A model generated the notes under the pieces. The model was not told where the DNA came from and ran no database searches. It was given only the letters and a program-made list of their open reading frames with translations. From assembly GCA_900708905.1 (NCBI GenBank), contig CAADRB010000029.1, forward strand, positions 797,636 through 861,635: a DNA stretch of 64,000 nt, given 5' to 3'. Below are positions 13,031 to 25,900 of this stretch, piece after piece. This DNA is from Hymenolepis diminuta (lineage: Eukaryota; Platyhelminthes; Cestoda; Cyclophyllidea; Hymenolepididae). A program made the translations under genes and the position numbers. Position 1 is the stretch's first letter. Each line of letters opens with the position of its first letter.

Positions 13031-13419
13031 TTGAAAACTAAGTCACTATCACAGAAATTGTGGTGCTACTAGTGTGAAGCGCCCTGATTTACTGGGAGTG
13101 CAACAGTATCTAAAAGTAAGATAATAGGTGTTCATGTGAGAAAAGCTGTAAGATAATACTGAAGCTGACATGAACTGATTGTGATTTACATTGGGAAGAT
13201 CTCATCCTCACAACCAGTTTCAAAAGGTAAATAAGCTTTTTTAAACTCTCATGATGTAGGCCACGTACTCAATGTACATCTGATCACATGGTCGCGATTT
13301 TTGCCGCTGTCAACTTGTCTGCTTGTGATATTTTTTCCTTTTTTCACATTCGCAGGCTTCGAATTTCTTCATCTTTCTCTCTCTTTTATACTGTTTTAGT
13401 GTATAATAAATCTGTTCGA

Positions 13420-13481
13420 GCGGCGCAGTGGTCAATGTGCACACCTGCCAAGTCAGAGGTTACGGGGTCGATGTCCAGTGA
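13420..13481 (+). repeat. tRNA-like repeat copy, plus strand
   Basis: GGCGCAGTGGTCAATGTGC has D-arm/A-box form, and GGGGTCGATGTCC about 40 nt later resembles a B box/T arm. No closing acceptor stem is visible. Most likely a SINE head or tRNA pseudogene. Confidence 0.5.
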
Positions 13482-16479
13482 TTGTATATGGTCAACCGCC
13501 TTCTTTTAACCTTTTCCTTCTCCTTTATTCTTTTCAAAAAATGAGGGGATAGGATTTCTAGTTTCTCATAACAGATGCTTCAGGTTAGGTGTCATCACTT
13601 CCATTAGTGAATTTTAAAAGTTCTCCGTTCTCCCTGTTCTTCATAAATCTAATGGAAATTATCGTCCGCCTATTTAACTTTTAGAGGGATTTGATATTTT
13701 TCAAGCAGCTTTATTACAGATTGTTAAGGCAAAATCAGTGGCACCGACATTAAAATCCTATGGAAAGAGTTTACTGAAAATGCTAATAAATGGGAGTAAA
13801 ATTAACGCTACACTGTACGAATATTGATCGCTGATTGGTTGGGAGGCGCCAGCACGCGCTTGCTCGATACGTGTCGGTAGCACGATCACATTTTCCAAAG
13901 TGTTCAGGGGCGCTCGAGAGCTATGACAACCTTGGCGGCGTTGTGCACTACACGCACATGATCAATTAGTAAACGGTGTGAACTCTCTCGGTGTTAACAC
14001 TAGAAATCGCATGTTTTTTTATTTATTTCTCTTATTTTTTTATTTAATATTCAGTGTTATTTTTAAATGAGTAATCCATGAATATTACGAATTCATCTTA
14101 ATTCACTGAGGATTTTGAGATTAATTATGACTGCAGACGGATAATCGTATGAATACTGCTTAATCACACTTGTATTTATATTTAAGTACTCAGAACCTGA
14201 TTTTGCCTAATAGTATTTGTGGCATGAGGAACACTAAGTAATGTAAAAATACTCCCTATTGCAATATATTGAGAAAATTTATTTCATCGAAATAAGCTGG
14301 AAGCATATTAATAAAATGTTTTTTTTTGGAAATTTATAAACTCGATCAGTTTTGATGATCTTCCAGTTGACTTCGGATAGGAGTTGTGAAGCTTCTGCAT
14401 TAAAAATGGCATCATGTTCAATCTTTTCATAAAATAGTCGTCAAAATAAGCACCGATCAAATCTTATGAACTCAAATATCTCACATCCAGAGGGTCAGAA
14501 AAGCAGAGACAAACTTACTGCTCAATTTCCAGAAAAATTTTTTCTCAAAGGGATCATTCCAAAAGGAACGCCCTAGCCCAAACATAACTAGCGTAAAGTG
14601 CAAAAAACTAGCTATATAATCTTTTCCAGCTTAAACTAGCAAACTGAAATTGGCTAAAATGTGATGTAAAACTCATAATGATATGTTATATAAGGCGGAG
14701 GGATAATAGATCAACCGGGGGATCAATCTGGGGGATGAGTCATGCTTAAAATGATGCGAAGAGGGGGAGAGGGAACTGGGCTAAATCGATTGACAATCGT
14801 GGGTAAGTCATGGGTCTACCACAAATTTCACACTCGTTACCTTAAATTTAGTATTTAGAGCTATACATATTTCAAATCAATTCTCGTCACGGTTACGGAT
14901 TTATGAAATAATCAATTAAATGTTCCTATTTTGAATCAAGTATTTAATGTAATCAAGCAACTGATAATAAACAAACAATCGTTGAAACTACTGTTACTTT
15001 AGCACGTTTTTGACCATGTAAATCACCATGACAATTATCAAATTCGCATAGCTTAAAAGAGTTATTATGAGAAACAATGTGATCAAAGACATAAACAACA
15101 CCTGCTTGGTAGTTTGTTTGCAATAAAACTTCCATTAAGTACAAAAGGACAGTTTAACTCTTCAGATCTACAGAATTTGCTTTGATTACATTTGGCATTT
15201 TGAATTCCGCTCACTAAAATATTGACCTTGATTTTTTCTACTTAAGATAAGTTTTCAACTAAGATGTGGTATTCAACATGACAAAAAAGCCGTTTCGATT
15301 GCTTTGTGAGCGTTAACGTCCGCATTTATCGGATCAGAGGTCACGGATACGGTACTTATTACTATTAACCAACCACATTAGCTGAAACTTGCCCATAGGA
15401 AAATGTTAGAAAGAATAAGAGAAAGGCTCCAGGATACTGCTTCTTTAACAGCTGAACGCTGGAAAGAACTTCTCGAAATGCTAAGAATTTTGGCATTTGC
15501 GCGGACGAGATTCCCTACGCTCTCTAACTCCAACTTACATCAAGACAACATGTTCACAAATTTGGCAGGAGAGTAATGAGATAGATAGCTATTTTTATTC
15601 ATTCTAAAATTTCTGGCACAAGATTTTAGCAAGCAAGTCAGCAAGTTAGTCCACTTGCCCCGTTATAAACTGAACTTTGAGAAAGTTGTTTCAAACGCTA
15701 GGTCTCAAAATTTTAGTCTGTCCGCTGCTAATTGAATTGATTAATTATCCTGGCTTGATTTCACTTCCTACTCTGTTCCCCGAGTCGGCCATTGATATCA
15801 ATGAATTTCCACAGCCTAATCAGTCGGTAGTCAGAAATTTCGCCCATTTTTAATACAACAATAGATGTTAGCATAGTATGAATTGACCTTTTGCAACAAG
15901 CCATTAATGACTAAATACACTGTCGATTCGGTACGTGACTAGCCAGTTTTCTGACCAAGTCAAAGGTCACAAGATCTCAATCCAACGGTGTATGCCTAAT
16001 GGTTAGTCAGATCAATCACAGCAATTTGCACTATGGTATAACGTCTTCACTCTATTTACAATGGGTAGCCGAATGCCCCTCCCTTCAATGAATCTGGATA
16101 TTACTTTTCAACTGATGTAGCGATATGTTTTAAAGTAAACAGTGAGAAGATTTTCAAAGTATTACGTGTCCAGCATCGTTAAATGAATGTATACTTTCCA
16201 AATTGTTTAGTAATTTCTGAAATTAGATATCTATTTGACGGAACTTCCAACAGGACTGAAATTCTGACTACTAGTAACATCGTAGATACAAAATCCACTG
16301 AACGAATCAGATTCGCTGGTATAAATCGCAAACAAGTTAAGAGGCGTCATCGAATAACAAAAGACTTCGTAGTTTAGACTAAACAATCGCTTTCCACCTA
16401 ATGTGCTAGTCCTGCAATTTGAAGGCCTAAAACACAGACTTGACGAATAAAGGCTAATCCATAAAATACACTTATTCGT

Positions 16480-16485
16480 TTTATT
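16480..16485 (-). terminator. candidate poly(A) signal of the Fat-like gene
   Basis: AATAAA on the minus strand, about 510 nt past the stop at 16996. I saw no nearer AATAAA or ATTAAA. The implied 3' UTR is pyrimidine-rich on the transcript between 16550 and 16820. Confidence 0.35.
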
Positions 16486-16995
16486 CAATGACTTTCAAAA
16501 CGACAACATTTAAACAAGAAAGAAGAAGAGAAATTCAAGTGTTATTTGTGTGGATAAGTTACATCGCCTTGAGGAGGGAAGGGGGTAGGGTGGGGACAGT
16601 AATTACCAATAAATCTAGTTACGCTGAGAAAAGGGATAGAATTGCATGTGTGCAGAGTCGAGTCACGATAAGAAGTACTTACACGAACACGGGTGTGCAA
16701 ATATACATAACTTTTGTGCTGGTTATCAAGATCGGAGTTAAGGTAGGGAGAGAGTTATTGTCATGGAAAGACAGTAGAGCTCAATTTACAGTAGGGAGGG
16801 GAAGAAGGGAGAAACGACTTCTACCTCATTGAATCTGTTTCTTAAGAGTTCCCACAGTACTGTCATCAGAGTTGTCTAAGAGGGGTTTGCAGAGATTTGT
16901 ACTTTCTGTATTGGCTTTTCGTTGATCCTTCAATCAAAACCAAATAGCAATTCAAATTCATTAATCTACTGAGATCCTTATAAGTAGAGTGACTA

Positions 16996-19900
16996 TTATC
17001 TTACACATTTCGACATGTCATTGCAATTACTCATTATTACATTAGGAGGCATGGGGCGCGGCATGAGACCATTAGTTTTAACTCCATTAGAAGCAGGTTC
17101 CTCTCCGTCACCCTTGAGTCGTGGGGAAGCCTTGAGGGTACCATCAGCGGGGGGTTGATGCGACTGAGAGCCGGCCAGGAGAAGGGGTGCAGCAAGGGTA
17201 TTAGCGGAGCCATTCAAAGAGCCCTGCCGAGATGCTGATAGTATAGGGGTTTGTTTCATCAGGGGAATTTTCTGCAATCCACGTGGCTCAGCTATCACAA
17301 ATGCACTGGAGGGTGTTGATCCTGCTTGATGCTCCCAGTGCACATTATTTTCTGGAAAGTAAATACTCAATTGGCAAAGGAAGTAGTAAAAATGAATCCA
17401 CTTATCTATTATCTATTCACTAAGTAATTAAGGATTCTCTGTTATATATAACTAGGTGCAATCTATGTACACTATTATTGTGACATAAAGCTGAGTAAAA
17501 GACAAGCAAGAAAACACAAAAGCCAATTTCGTGCAAAGATCATAAATGTAATGAATAAAAGCGTAGATATAAAGCATGCAACAGCAAACAAAAAAGGTAC
17601 CGAAATCTTCTACAGGGTTGGAGCAAGCTTCTCCACTTCCATTTGTTAGTGAAAGTGGAGTGAAAACTGATTGCGATCTCTGAGTTGCTCTGTAGTCTCT
17701 GATTAGAGGCCCACCATCAATTACCAGCGAGTTCCTTTGTCTTACTAAACGATTAGGACGACGAAGATCCGCATTACTAAGGGCTGTTTTTCGGTAGAGC
17801 GAAGTTCTAGGATTTTGGTGTGTTGAAGTTGATTGATTCGCTAAAGCCGAGGGGGGTACTGGAGGTAGTAAAGATAGTGTAGATTCCGCCCAATAGGGAT
17901 GTGACTGGACAGTGGGTGGTGAGATAGCTCGTGGACGAACACTCTGGACGAAGTTGAACGATGATGCAGGTCGTAACGTGACTTCATTTGGAATGACTTG
18001 AAGAGGGATTAATTGTGGCTGGTGATTAACAATCCTTCCGGTCTTGGGCGCACCAATCATACTTAGACGCTGATCTCTTAGAGACAGACGGCCTATGCAT
18101 AGGGATGAAGGGAGGGTGGGGTGTAAGTACAACAGAGCATGCATAGCCAAACAAGACGAGGAAATATTAAATTGTCATGCCAAAACAAATGTTAAACGAC
18201 ATACAAGTCAAACTCTCACTATAAAGCACTCATATATTCTCGCGAAATTCAGGATTTAATCATGTATTAAACAATTCAAGCCATACATTGTGAGCTTAGT
18301 GTACTTGAATTCTTCTTTCAGACTAAAAAACATAACTAACTTGTGATCTGAACTAGCAGACATTTATTAACAGTAATCACTTTATGCAACCTCATATGAC
18401 GCTGATAGTAACCGGGTATAAAAATTGTGCTAATTAGCAATCTCAGTGAGAACCAAGGATCAAAGCAGCCGCAAAGCATTTTCATTTATGTTAGTGCAAA
18501 CAAAGCTGAATCCATGAACTTCTTCATTGCAACTTATTTATTGCTTTGCTTGACTATGTAAAGTTTAAATGCTCGTACTAGATAATGCTAAGGTCATGTG
18601 AGCAAGTTCCGTCCCATTTAAATTTAATTATTTTATGGTGCAGTATATCCTAGCTTGACTACTTCATTGATTAAAATGAATTCAAATTTAAGAGGTTAGA
18701 ATGAATGCTCTAGAGTGGCCTACATTAGAATTATTATTTAGTTGAGGTGGAGGTTGATCTTGACTTTCAAAGCAATCGCCTAATGGCAAGAACGGTTAAT
18801 GGCGCCAATGTATATCGACCTTGTGATCTTTGATTTAGCGATTGTGATTGTTAACCGTATTGCCACAATCCTGTATACGTCTGTTCAGATGCCACAATTA
18901 TAATATATTACAACATTGCCTGTCACACAGCTTCTACTTTCAATATTTTTTTTGCAAAGGTCGTTAAAAGGTGGAAGGGTAATGGCTAACAGAATTATTC
19001 CTTCCTATGGTAGCGACTTCGAAAACTGTATTTCTCCTCAGACTAAAAACAGCTTTATTATTAAGAATTTACTAGCACATCTTACACTTATCGAAAATCC
19101 CGCAGCATGCTGCAATTTCTTATCTCAGTTAAAATGAAGAGAGCGAGGAGATAAAAATTCATAAGAGCATCAAAAGCAGGTTAAAGATATTACAACGCAG
19201 TATAACAACATTGTCAAATATCATCAATCATGCGAAAAAGAGTCAAGAAATCTTACCAGAGGGGGATAAATTGCCCACACTATTGTTATTTGCTTCGGGT
19301 CGGTAGAACATAGGTGAGAGAGAATCTGAAGAGAGTATCTGATGCGGTTGAATAATCTGTGAGCGTCGAATACCAGCTGCTGATTGAGGGTAAACATAGA
19401 AAACCTGTTGCTGAGCCGATGCCGGAACCTGTTGGTGTTGCGACTGGGGTGGCATCATCATGGTTTGTCCTTGAACTCCACGCGGTCCGCCACTTTGCAC
19501 AGAGAACTGATCAGACCCTGAACCTAGAGAAATCCGATCAGATGTCATGGTGTTAGATGAACCGGGACGTGGTTGTTGATGGACAGATGATACAGGGTGC
19601 TGTAGATGGACCATGTGGTTTCCATGAGACGACAGGTGAACTTGGGAAAGGTGTTGGGGTGTCATGGGAACGGCTCGATGCTGCATACCGCAATCTATGA
19701 AACTTCGACGAGCTAATGTTGTTGTTGCTGGCAGGTAACCTACTGGAACTGGTGACATTGTACCGCTCGCTCCACCACCTAATAGAACGTCAATATAAAA
19801 TATTTATTCTCATCTACCTGCTCGTGGTTGCAAGAATATAAGAATATGTTAAAAACATGTAAGCTAATATCATTCTAGGCTTTTGAAAGAACCTAATGAA

Positions 19901-22900
19901 TTGAAATGGTCAGACCGACCATCTTAAGCAATCAACCGGTCAATTAGCAGTCAAGAATTGGCAAGAATTAGCTCGGTAATCCAGGGGACTAATCACGAAA
20001 ATTGAATCTTAGAATAAACACATATTGAAATACTCGAATCCGAAAATTGAACGAAGCATGACTTTTCTGATACCCTAACTTATGTTCAGACACCCCCTCC
20101 TCCTTGTTTCTTATCTGATTTTACCATTATCCCATTCAAGCAAATTGCAAAATGTAAATATCCTACCATGGGTTATAATGTAATTATAATTTTCCGTTCA
20201 ATGATTTATTTTATAATCATTCTAAGCTATTGAAATAGAACAAAACATTAACATGGGCTGCTCCTGGCCAGTAAAATGGAAAGAGTTGTTACTCATTCTA
20301 TTTCGGAAAATTGACTATCTACCGCTGTCAGAAAGAACCACAATATCGCATTTCGGTCCCATTGTTCATCCTTAATGCGTTAAAATCGAGTAATTTAACA
20401 GTTTATCTTTATGAAAAATGAATAAAAATTCTTTAGCTTTCTTCTACTAACATTTAAATATTACGACTATAGAGTAATTTTCAATAAGATCGTTAAACAC
20501 TATTACTGAATACCCAAATACTTAAACCCAAGACTTAATTAAATGAAAGTGACCAACTGCATTAAAATTAAATACTATTTATACAATTTGTCACCACTAG
20601 CTAGCATATATTCCTATCACAAATCAACGTTAAAATCAGATTCCAGGTGTCTCTCTATGAGATACGAATGCTCTAGCATGCGTTAGAAAAGTAATTAATC
20701 CGTCTATGTTAGCCAATCAATGCTGAGTTTAAGTACGCATCAAATATGCAAATTCAAAGACATGGAAAGGCGTAATTCAAACTTAACCGATAAAGATGGA
20801 ATTAAAAATTGAACTCACCAAGATAAACCATTTGTAGGGATTCACCGGGTCCACTATTGCCTCCAACAACGCTATTAGGTCTCAATAACATAAGTCGTCC
20901 ATTTTCATCCATGAAATACGACGATTGCTTTCTAACATCCGATGTGAGTAAAGGCCTTCCAGGACCCAAAATCATCGATCCACCGAGAGTTCGTGTTGGT
21001 GAGTACGTCACCGATCCATCACCTCCGTCAGGTAACATTCTAGCTCTAGAATCACTAAGCAGCTTCACTTGTTGCTGTTGTTGGGGCTGAAGTAGACCAG
21101 CTACGAGCATTTTATCACATCCAGGGAAAAAGGAGGAATTTGACTGACCATCTTTACGAGACGTGTAAAAGGGATTCGTCAACGATGATCTTCTACGGAA
21201 ACAGCAGGTGAGGATAACCACTGTGATCACAGCAAGAAGGAACACCAGTGCAAAGATTCCCGCAATGATATATCCGTGCATTGGAGTCAAGCCAAGAGCA
21301 TTGGAATCTGGTTTCAGAGGTGTGAGATTCTGAAAATAATAAGATACACGATGCATGTTATTGGAGATCTGAAGACGCTCATATTTCATATTTATCCCTA
21401 AATAATATTATCGCTGGTAATAACCATTAAAGGAAAGTAAGTAGAATAGTAGCATTTTTATCACCAATTCAGCCAACCCTCTAGGCTCCTCTTAGGCCAC
21501 ATAACCACATAATAGCATTATAAACTTGAGAGGAAGACACTCAAAACACACGCTAAGAGCTTACTACGTCAATCAAGGTTAAAGAAAGGTATAAAACACG
21601 TAGAGAAGAGAAGAAAAAGTAGATCCAAGAGAGAATATTAAACCATAAACGCACATCAAAATGGGTTTAAGACGTGAAGCTTCCGACGAGCATCCTGAGT
21701 GTGTGCCACGGTGCGGAATTGTGCTTAATTTTAAATGGGGAGCTGTTTAATTGCTTTGACCTCTTTCTAAAATGCGCATGCACAGTTGATGAACTTGAAT
21801 CCAAGAATAGTGTTGAAGAGTGACCCTACTTTGAACAACCTACCACACGATGTCCTTACACAAAATATCAAAGGGGGAACTGGTAAGACTACGAAATCAG
21901 AAATTTCATCATCTAAATAATATTGCAACATTATTAATCTCTGGTCTTTAAGGTTTTTCAGAGTGAAGTACCATTTTTTGGCCTTAAAAATCCGAACAAA
22001 GACTTCAATTCCACTCTTCTCTCCTCTTCTTTGGACGAATCAGTACCGAACCTTCGTTTTTAATATGAATCTTGAATGTTCGCCTTTACTAAACGGGTTT
22101 TTTATAAAGGACTTACTCGTATTTGACAATTCCTGCCAGTATAACCAAGACTGCAGTTACACTGATAGGAACCGGGTAGATTAATACAGACACCACGACG
22201 TGAACCATAGGTGTTGCAGAGCGGGTCATTCGCAGATTCAGACAAATCGGGATATCTATAGCGACCTCCATCGGACTCAACGGCAGCTGCTGATGCAGCA
22301 GCGTAGGCTGTAGAGGCCAGACGGCATTCATCAATATCATATTCGCATCTTCCACCACGCCAACCAAAAGGACACGCGCAAGTGGGGCCTCCTGGGGTGT
22401 CCAAGCAAGAGACTCCATGGTTACACAGTGGGACTGATTTCCTTCCAGATACAGCTGCTAAGACAGCCTCAGCTCTAGCGCAGGCGAAGTTTGTGTTATT
22501 TGTGGCTGTCTCACAGTGAACACCCCTGAACCCCTGTGGACAAATGCATTGATATGCTGATGACTTTCCACTTACTGGTTCGCAACTGGAAAACAAAAGT
22601 AATGCCTTAAGATACCATCAAGAGAATGGTGAAAGACTAAAGGTCCTTCACATACCTGCCACCATTGAGACAGGGCTGTAACTGACATATATCAGTTGCC
22701 TCTTCACACACCGATCCTTGGAATCCTGGTTGACATGCGCACTTGAAATCCGAAGGTCTCACAGCCGCAGGACCCTTGTCAATTTGAGCGAAAGCAAGAG
22801 CCCGGAGGGAAGTGCATGTTCCTCCATTGAGACAAGGTGCATAGGCGCAGGAACTTTCGTAGGTCCTTTGTGATGAGCACTGATACTCAAGTTTATGAGT

Positions 22901-25900
22901 TCGAACTACTTGTAATACTTGAAGTCCACCTATACCTCGATCATCATCACTCGAAACACCTACGGCTGCTTTCCGATTTTGCATGGCTGAGAGAACAGCT
23001 TGTTGAGTATTCAATCCCAGCTGATAAGGGGGCTTCACGCGATCAATAAGGACATCTTTGATGCAGCCTGAAGGTAGGATAAGTTAATGAAGGTATATTA
23101 AACAATTCAAATGAATGATAGGTTTTTGTAACCTACCAACAAATCCAGATCTCAAAACCGTAGGAAGTACAGAATAATTAAATTGGGGCCAGTCGATATC
23201 CACGGGTCGACTTTGATCCTTTGCCACCCAATTTTCTGGAAAGAAGGCTTCTGCAAGTGGTCGAAATCCATGGACAAGTTCAGCACCCAGAAGTACATCT
23301 TGACGTTCGGTGTCACCAGGTGACCAATCAATGAGTTTTGAGTAGGTCTGAACACCGTCGATTGCCAATTCAGTCCACCATCGGAGATCTGGAGAGGGAT
23401 TAGCATGTGAGAACATACATAGTATTTAAATCATAAATAGATGACGTGAAATCAAAAGCCCTAAATAAGGGATCTCTACATTTAAGACTTTGGCATGACA
23501 TCTGCAGAGACTAGAGGAATCAAACTTACCACCCGAGTCTGTTGAACTGGCAAATAGAACGAATCTCACACGATGCCACTGACCATCGCCCAGTTGAGTT
23601 CGGCCAGAAATGATCCAATCATTAACTGACCTTCCAGTAGTAAAATCGACGGGAGAAACTGCGAGACTGCCATTATTGACTAAGCGGATTCGAAAGGCGC
23701 GAAGGGCATTCCAGTTGACTGCAAAGAGTGGACCACTTTGTTGTCGAGTGCGGATGGAAAAAGCAATTTCAATTTTGTATTCATTTGGATTTCCAACCTG
23801 CCAGTGAACGAAGCTACCGCCAGTAAATTGAAGAGGTCCCTTCTCTGAAAGCAATTGAGAGAATATGTTTCATTGTAATTAGATATAAGAAATAAATAGC
23901 AAACTTTGACACTGTGTTTTAAAACGCAAATTAAAAGTACTTAGCAAAAGAGAAGAGAAAAACTGTGATCGTCTCTCAAATTAACCAAAAGTTACTGTTT
24001 TATGATTATTTTCCGCGCGAAAACTGAAGGGAAGGAAATTGGTCTTAACTTATCCTTAACTTATGTATATATATTTATATATACTAATGAGCATTTTCTC
24101 CGATAAATGACATGTCTAAACCTAAATAATCACCTCCAAAGGCGCAGCGTTCGAAATGCACATCAGAGATCACGATATTTATACCCATAAGTTAACATCA
24201 AGTGACGGTCATGGACAAAATTATTTGTTAATTCTGGGATTCTATGGGATTCTCGTTAGAGAAAATCTACCTTCTACTCAAGTCTCCTGTTGTTAACATA
24301 TCTTTTAATGAGCTTGGGTAGTTAACAGAAGCACTATTTAAGAATTCAATTGATCAAAATAACCAACTAATGAGAAAGGTGAGTGCAAACTATCAATCGT
24401 TCGTCAGAAAAGACGATTGAAAGTGATAGCGGCAGCCAATTATACTTGATGGAAAACTGAACCATAAAACCAGATTTCCCATTCTTCCTTAAAAGATCGT
24501 CTCTCGATTGAGATAATAATAGTTTCAATTAATGAACTGTCCCAATAATACCAGCAAATAGAACACTATTTTGAATTAATCATTCAAATTAACAGTTATT
24601 ATTAATATATAAAGTCTAAAGCATGCCCTCCAAATAATATATCCAGACTTTCTACCATAATATCAGCATGGTCTGGGAGCTATTTTTCTCACCCAAAAAG
24701 CAACATAAATTATTACTTTTCAGGTATTGAGAGAAGGTAGACATCCGTTTTACACTTTTTGACAAAATTACGAGCAGAAAAAAGTAAACACAAATGCAAA
24801 ACAAGCCTTCATTTGCTTCCGATTTAGGCTAGTTTGTAATCTGACATTTTTACTCTCTCCTATATCCAATATGAAACGGGATAATAAACACGAGTATAAG
24901 TGAAATGAGTTAAGATGAACGAAATGAGAAATTTAACGAACCTCTCTGAAGGAAACAGGCATCAGAGAAGCAGGCATCTGATCCAGAGAAGGATTCCAAG
25001 CCGAAAATTGATGGTCTAGGGAGTCTATCACAGTTAGGTCCAGTCCATGGGAGGGGACAAACACAGGCATGTTGACTTAGAGGTGAATTTTGCGAGGGAA
25101 CACAGATTCGAGGAGCTGTACAAGTGATGGTTGCGCAAACATCTCGTGGTCGTTCACAGTCAGCACCGTCAAAATTAGTTGAGCATCGACATTTTGCCAC
25201 CAGGGAGAATCGGGGACTAACTTGGCTCACGCCATGAACTTCAACTGTTTCTAATTGGGGCGATAGTTCTATTCGAGTCACACAGCTTCCTGATTCACAT
25301 CTCTGCCAATTAATTAAAGAACGAATTAATTAATCGTTAAATAAATAATTGGCAGCCAAATAAGCTTGCTAATTTTCCATTAGCCATAATAGAATCATTT
25401 CCTTTCTCGAATACGTAAATGAATATAACTAATCGATTTTTTTCATTGATTGATCAATTTTTACAAACATTGGCCTGTGAATCTTTTTTTGGGTAGTCTA
25501 ATGAAAAATCGATAGGAAGATAGCAAGTTAGGAGAGTTTTAAAGATGGTTTTATTATTTAAATTTATAGATGTTAGTTTACTAGAGAAAAAGGAAAAATT
25601 TTAGCCCTAAGATATTACAGCATCTATATCAGGAGAAAAATGCTTTAGTTTTATGAAAGTATGGCTGCCTCAGGCAGACCTGGTAGAGTTATCTCCGTAA
25701 ATTTAGTCACCAGAGCAATTCACTATTTGAATAGCACTCAAAAATAGTCACTTTCTATAGAATAAAAAACGACTTTACGACTTGATTTCATTCAGTAATT
25801 CCGGATTGCAAACTGTTTAATAAAATCTCAGAGCAAGCAGAAGCCGCCATCTGTTTAACCGATAAGGTATTAATTAAAATAAATTTTCAAGACATATTTA

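Larger units (their letters stand above)
9853..16479. other. intergenic region without a convincing gene
   Basis: About 6.6 kb between the FAS1 promoter and the Fat-like 3' end. ORFs are under 100 codons and show no domain. Contents listed separately: (ATT)n, tRNA-like repeats at 12198, 12974 and 13420, and a GC-rich island near 13828-13965. Confidence 0.6.
16996..21197 (-). other. cytoplasmic tail of the Fat-like cadherin (about 582 residues)
   Basis: Four exons (20819-21329 3' part, 19257-19778, 17601-18092, 16996-17351) encode a low-complexity tail. It is rich in Ser, Pro and Gln, with short glutamine runs (QPQQQQQ, QSQHQQ), proline clusters (LLPPVPPSA, MPRPMPPN) and basophilic kinase-like sites (RLSLRDQRLSM, RSQSVF). 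No catenin-binding region is recognisable. NNVHWEH in the last exon faintly recalls the conserved YHWD segment of FAT1-3 tails. The end, SKCVR, is not a PDZ ligand, unlike human FAT1. Donors and acceptors keep phase 1 at all three internal junctions. Confidence 0.8.

Noticed and set aside
16488..16832. 114-codon plus-strand ORF rich in Arg and Thr
   Set aside because: It lies opposite the probable 3' UTR of the Fat-like gene, has purine-biased composition and no recognisable domain.
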